From NCBI GenBank assembly GCA_015121965.1, contig JADFAP010000038.1, forward strand, positions 1 through 9,837: 9,837 nt of DNA. Direction: 5' to 3'. The DNA comes from Candidatus Acidifodinimicrobium mancum. GTDB taxonomy: Archaea > Nanobdellota > Nanobdellia > Parvarchaeales > Parvarchaeaceae. Below, piece by piece: positions 7,932 through 9,837 of the stretch (position 1 is the first letter of the stretch; each line of letters starts with the position of its first letter). The translations under genes were made by a program, and so were the position numbers. Below the pieces are notes generated by a model. That model made no database searches and had not been told where the DNA came from. It worked only from the letters and a program-made list of their open reading frames with translations.

Positions 7932-8525
7932 ATGAGCGATCAAAAGCCGGTTGCAAAAAGCAATGAATCAACTTCGTTCCTTAAGAAGATGCTTCTTGGC
8001 GAAAATATATATTCCCTGTTTTTTTATCTAGTCATCTTCTACGTATTGCTTGCGTACGTAATCTTTCCAGCTACATATACATTCACTCCCATAAGCGACG
8101 TAAGCGCAGTCATATCCTCAAGCATGGTGCACCAGCAGCCTCAGATAAACGTTACTTATTATGGGTGGTTGCAATCTCATGGCTTTAACATGTCACAAGT
8201 AGCCGAATGGCCCTTTCCAAATGGGTTGCCACTCGGTTCGCTGGTGGTAGCCTATAAAGTCCCCGCAAACGACATAAAGATCGGAAACATAATCATATAC
8301 AGAGCTGATGTGAACGGAGAATACATAGATGTGATACATAGGGTTATAAATGAGACGGTTGTCAATGGGGTCTACCACTTCACTACGAAGGGCGATGCGA
8401 ATCCATATCCCTTAAGTTTTGAATACAATGTACCTTATAATGAGGTGGTAGGAAAAGTAGTCCTATCAATCCCATATCTTGGCTATCCCAGATATCTAGT
8501 CTATCTATTATTTAGCGGCTTGTGA
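7932..8525 (+). CDS. Signal peptidase I, archaeal/ER (Sec11) type
   Basis: Membrane serine protease that removes signal peptides from exported proteins on the outer face of the membrane. The 197-residue protein has one N-terminal membrane span (about 28-46) and then the S26B-type catalytic set: Ser64 in SSSM, His136 in VIHRV (His instead of the bacterial Lys) and Asp155 in TKGDAN. The end matches the family (NEVVGKVVLSIPYLGY) and closes with a second hydrophobic stretch (about 184-197) that may re-enter the membrane. Between Ser64 and the strand GSLVVAYKVP there are about 38 residues, where many family members have a short loop. This segment has two N-glycosylation sequons (Asn73, Asn86); a third is at Asn140. 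The serine motif is SSSM rather than the common SGSM. The gene starts 5 nt after rpoL with no clear Shine-Dalgarno, so it is probably co-transcribed with rpoL. It converges with the next gene, 10 bp away. Confidence 0.9.
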   Translation: MSDQKPVAKSNESTSFLKKMLLGENIYSLFFYLVIFYVLLAYVIFPATYTFTPISDVSAVISSSMVHQQPQINVTYYGWLQSHGFNMSQVAEWPFPNGLPLGSLVVAYKVPANDIKIGNIIIYRADVNGEYIDVIHRVINETVVNGVYHFTTKGDANPYPLSFEYNVPYNEVVGKVVLSIPYLGYPRYLVYLLFSGL

Positions 8526-8535
8526 TTTCTATACT

Positions 8536-9837
8536 CTATATATCTATTATCAGCTTCTTATCCTCTCTTGATATAGGCAAATCAGATACAACTTTTCCAT
8601 CCTTGAATTCAAGTTTTACTCTCCTACCGAGCGCTGTCAAGTTCCTCGAGAAATCTAAATCAGAGGGTGGCTGATCAATTATAAGTTTCCTCTCCGACTC
8701 ATCTATCCTTACGCCGATGAAATAATCATCAATTATATGTGGTATCATCCCGATGGACCATGCCTGTGAAACGCATCCCTGTGGTTTTCCGTTCGGTTCA
8801 AATATCTCATTTATCCTCGAAGAGCACTGCGCATCGAAATTCTTCTTCTTTATAATCTCTATGATCTTCCTGCCCAAGTCGTAATCCTTAAGTTTGAACG
8901 CAACTCCCGCGGCTATGGAAGACAGGAAGGGCCATATCGCCCCGTTTTGATAGCTTTTCGGATCGAATGAGCGGTCATTTTTGGCAACAGATAGTACTCC
9001 ATATTCTGTAAGTAAGTTTTGCTTCAGGTTGTCTATAATCAGGTTATTCAGTTCCTCGTCAACATCCAAGAAGAATGGCACGAACAGCTGATTGGCTGAG
9101 TTAATGTCCTTATTAAGCTGATCTGAAAGGTACGAGCCGCGCTTGAACTGCCCAAGGCCATTCCTAAGTTTGTCTATGATATCTGGAAGCCTTGCGTCCT
9201 CTCTTCCATATATTCTCTCTATTCTCAGTAGATCCTCCATTGCACGTAGCCATAGAGCCTGTATTTCTATGGAGTACTCCCTATCCATAGAGTCCATCCA
9301 TGTCTCTCTCCCTCTATCATGTATGAAGTTCCCCCCCAGTCTGCCTTTCATGATGTAAACAAATTTATTCAACCACGGATCGAGGCTAAGAAGCATTTGG
9401 GAGTCCCCGGTCTTCAAGTAATAGTCAAGCAGGTCAATTATCAGCATTGGCATCGTATCCATCGGAAATAAGTTCGATCCTGCAAAATTAGGTATGCCCT
9501 TGTCGCCAGATAGTGCAATTATGTTCTTCATAACATCCCTGGCAAAGTTCGGCTGGTTTATTGTAATGAACGATGGCAGAATAAACAGTGCGTCTCTTGT
9601 CCAGAACTGGTTGAAGTAAGGGAAGCCCGCGTATACTTTCCTCTTTGGTATGTTTGAATATGAGAGCAGAGAATCTATTACATCTTTTAAGAATCCTCTA
9701 TCAAAAACATCTCCATATCCGTATGAGTCGCATATCACGCCTATCAAGTCATTGTAATCCTTGCTTATCCTCAGCCTGCTGTTTATAGCCCCGAATATGG
9801 CGTCCTCTTCCATCCTCTGCATGCTGAATATTATACT
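8536..9837 (-). CDS. Glycogen debranching enzyme-like glucosidase, C-terminal catalytic part (5'-partial)
   Basis: Probable amylo-alpha-1,6-glucosidase of the archaeal/bacterial GDE type, acting on branch points of glycogen-like glucan in the cytoplasm. The visible part is an (alpha/alpha)6-barrel glycosidase. Residues counted from ATG 9822: AGFPYFNQFWTRDALF (65-80, the PWFxRDWxRDT-type signature), IPNF and DTMPMLIID, RETWMD (172-177), EIQALW (186-191), then YQNGAIWPF and GCVSQAWSIG, all family landmarks in order, with a short beta-rich tail. Upstream of ATG 9822 the frame stays open (S-I-I-F-S) to the window edge, and the family is usually longer (about 600 or more, with an N-terminal sugar-binding domain). 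I therefore treat the gene as cut by the window rather than starting at 9822. Glucoamylase or another related glucosidase remains possible, because substrate choice depends on the missing part. Its stop lies 10 bp from the signal peptidase stop. Confidence 0.85.
   Translation of the reverse strand, partial: SIIFSMQRMEEDAIFGAINSRLRISKDYNDLIGVICDSYGYGDVFDRGFLKDVIDSLLSYSNIPKRKVYAGFPYFNQFWTRDALFILPSFITINQPNFARDVMKNIIALSGDKGIPNFAGSNLFPMDTMPMLIIDLLDYYLKTGDSQMLLSLDPWLNKFVYIMKGRLGGNFIHDRGRETWMDSMDREYSIEIQALWLRAMEDLLRIERIYGREDARLPDIIDKLRNGLGQFKRGSYLSDQLNKDINSANQLFVPFFLDVDEELNNLIIDNLKQNLLTEYGVLSVAKNDRSFDPKSYQNGAIWPFLSSIAAGVAFKLKDYDLGRKIIEIIKKKNFDAQCSSRINEIFEPNGKPQGCVSQAWSIGMIPHIIDDYFIGVRIDESERKLIIDQPPSDLDFSRNLTALGRRVKLEFKDGKVVSDLPISREDKKLIIDI

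Noticed and set aside
8536..9822. Debranching enzyme as a naturally short protein starting at ATG 9822
   Set aside because: The frame is open to the window edge with no stop, no Shine-Dalgarno is visible before 9822, and the family normally has a longer N-terminal part.

Overview
The window is archaeal. This rests on a 16S rRNA of archaeal type, translation factor aIF1A, RNA polymerase subunit L, a Sec11-type (Ser/His/Asp) signal peptidase and TATA-type promoter elements. The 16S is divergent at positions that are nearly invariant elsewhere. It stands alone: no tRNA-Ala or 23S gene follows it. Unlinked rRNA genes and a divergent 16S fit Thermoplasmatales or DPANN lineages; my best guess is an ARMAN/Micrarchaeota-like organism. 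That placement is inference and needs a tree.

Layout. (1) 15-1705: two adjacent, AT-rich, unrecognised genes on the + strand. (2) 1779-2072: aIF1A. (3) 2073-2362: 16S promoter and leader. (4) 2363-3864: 16S rRNA. A 26-bp processing stem (2334-2359 with 3901-3927) encloses it and shows no canonical bulge-helix-bulge. (5) 3940-7611: class II, cobalamin-dependent ribonucleotide reductase beginning 12 nt after the processing stem. A 458-residue intein with a LAGLIDADG endonuclease interrupts it exactly at the thiyl-radical cysteine. (6) 7651-8525: RNA polymerase subunit L and a signal peptidase, probably one operon. (7) 8536-9837, minus strand: the C-terminal catalytic part of a glycogen-debranching-type glycosidase, open at the window edge and convergent with the signal peptidase.

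The genes mix information processing (aIF1A, 16S, RpoL), DNA precursor synthesis (reductase), protein export (signal peptidase) and storage-glucan breakdown (debranching enzyme). The mobile part is the intein. Besides splicing and endonuclease blocks it carries a winged-helix-like domain of about 66 residues, inserted within the splicing (Hint) fold. The other notable signal is the 16S decoding region, with substitutions at the equivalents of C1400, U1498 and A1499 (E. coli numbering). Paired compensatory changes elsewhere indicate a functional rRNA. I see no CRISPR array, tRNA gene, insertion sequence or defence system.
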